A stretch of DNA of 21,692 nt from Syntrophaceae bacterium UBA2188 (lineage in GTDB: Bacteria > Desulfobacterota > BSN033 > UBA1163): NCBI GenBank assembly GCA_002327985.1, contig DCVM01000022.1:22166-43857 (forward strand). Direction: 5' to 3'. The translations under genes were made by a program, and so were the position numbers. The notes under the pieces were generated by a model. It ran no database searches and was not told the DNA's origin. It saw nothing but the letters and a program-made list of their open reading frames with translations. Shown in pieces: positions 21,053 through 21,692 of this stretch (the stretch's first letter is position 1; each line of letters opens with the position of its first letter).

Positions 21053-21621
21053 GGTTTTCCTCCCGTGGTCGGGTCTAATCGACCTTCCTGATTCATTTTT
21101 TTGAGAAAGAGGAGAATGTCTTTATAGTCAGGTGAACCGTCCCTCACGTAACGAATGATGCCCGTCTTATCAATGATCACCGTTCGCCTGCCAAAAATAG
21201 GTCTTCCTTCAGGTTGCACATCCATACTGACACCCAGGAATGCCGTGACATTAGAAAGTAGAGGAAAAGTGAGATCAAGGCTTTTGGCAAAATATTTTAG
21301 AGTGATGATGTCGTCCCGACTGACGCCCAGGACCCGGGCGTTGAAGCGCTCATAGAGGTAGAGATTCCTCTGATGGCCCTCCATCTCGCCCGTTCAGATA
21401 GGGGTGAAGGCGGCGGGAAAGAAGGTAATAATTAAATGATGTTTTCCATAGTACTCTTCCGCATAGTTGATCAATCCATCTTGTGTGGAGGGTAGGGTAA
21501 AATTGAGTGTCTCTCGACCGATCAGTTCAACTTTTTTAGCGGCCTCTGCACCGGAAAAGAGAAAAAGGAATAGAAAAAGGAGTGAAATTAAAACCCATCG
21601 ATTGAATCCTTGTTTTTTCAT
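21049..21621 (-). CDS. Exported peroxiredoxin with predicted selenocysteine (TGA-encoded) at the peroxidatic position
   Basis: Read straight through one TGA (complement of 21394-21396), this is a 190-residue AhpC/TSA-family protein; taken as a stop, it splits into 75 and 111 residues in the same frame. The active site of peroxiredoxins is Pro-x3-(Thr/Ser)-x2-Cys; here it reads Pro-Ala-Ala-Phe-Thr-Pro-Ile then TGA then Thr-Gly-Glu-Met, placing the TGA (codon 76) exactly on the peroxidatic cysteine. The remaining 114 codons continue the fold (Gly-Val-Ser-Arg-Asp near residue 100, Val-Ile-Ile-Asp-Lys-Thr-Gly further on). There is no cysteine anywhere else, so it would be a 1-Sec enzyme without a resolving thiol. 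Residues 1-28 form a signal peptide (Leu/Phe core, Ala-Glu-Ala), implying a periplasmic peroxidase. AAGGAGGGA precedes ATG 21621. A nonsense mutation or sequencing error is the alternative. Confidence 0.85.
21372..21385 (-). promoter_or_regulatory. Tentative bacterial SECIS hairpin
   Basis: Starting 8 nt after the TGA on the minus strand, GATGG (complement of 21381-21385) pairs with CCATC (complement of 21372-21376) around the loop AGGG. A G in the first two loop bases is typical of bacterial SECIS elements, but the TGA-to-loop distance of 13 nt is at or below the usual lower limit as I recall it. A second stem, AGAGG/CCTCT with an 8-nt loop (complement of 21354-21371), lies further on. Confidence 0.45.
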
Positions 21622-21692
21622 TGGTCCCTCCTTTCGGTTTATCTAAAATTTTATAATATCCCTGGCTACTTTGCAATATTCCTTTTTCTTAA

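Noticed and set aside
21049..21384. Independent gene starting at ATG 21384
   Set aside because: It has no ribosome site and lacks the peroxiredoxin N-terminal half; it is the in-frame continuation past the TGA.

Overview
The window reads as a stretch of chromosome from a Gram-negative bacterium, most likely a Desulfobacterota (deltaproteobacterial) relative. It carries outer-membrane and LPS genes (lptD, lpxH-like, gmhB, an LpxL-type acyltransferase and dTDP-rhamnose genes). It has even base composition by eye, many ATGA overlaps between genes, and an apparent selenocysteine codon. The lineage is an inference; no rRNA or other phylogenetic marker is present.

Layout. (1) 1-1269, + strand: hisI and long-form hisG, the end of a histidine operon. 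(2) 1381-2658, - strand: an RlmD-type rRNA uracil methyltransferase, convergent with hisG. (3) 2793-7121, +: accD, folC and lptD, tightly packed; rmlA follows only 23 nt later. (4) 7145-11921, +: rmlA, a divergent rmlC, rmlB, rmlD and ugd, which make dTDP-rhamnose and UDP-glucuronate for surface polysaccharide. (5) 11931-14869, +: lpxH-like phosphatase, gmhB, a small Trm112-like protein (13436-13615), an LpxL-type acyltransferase and a coupled DUF3553-like small protein. Blocks 3 to 5 together form an envelope/LPS gene run. (6) 14907-16442, -: cyclophilin PPIase, two unrecognised small proteins and a YajD-like HNH protein, in one apparent operon. (7) 16654-19095, +: an orphan DGQHR (DndB-like) protein and an NAD/FAD oxidoreductase closed by a hairpin terminator. 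(8) 19336-19893, +: an unrecognised protein built from two copies of a ~71-residue module. (9) 19908-21621, -: a peroxiredoxin with an in-frame TGA exactly at its peroxidatic cysteine, then a lipoprotein, then a macrodomain protein, joined by two ATGA overlaps.

The strongest unusual signal is in block 9. A short exported ORF stops at TGA right after Pro-Ala-Ala-Phe-Thr-Pro-Ile, and the same frame stays open for another 114 codons of peroxiredoxin-like protein. This is best explained as a selenocysteine peroxiredoxin that an ordinary gene caller would split in two. Other points of interest are the orphan DGQHR protein, the duplicated-module protein, the pair of unknown genes in the cyclophilin operon, and several intergenic inverted repeats. 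No stretch longer than about 300 bases lacks a gene. I saw no CRISPR array, insertion sequence, tRNA or rRNA.
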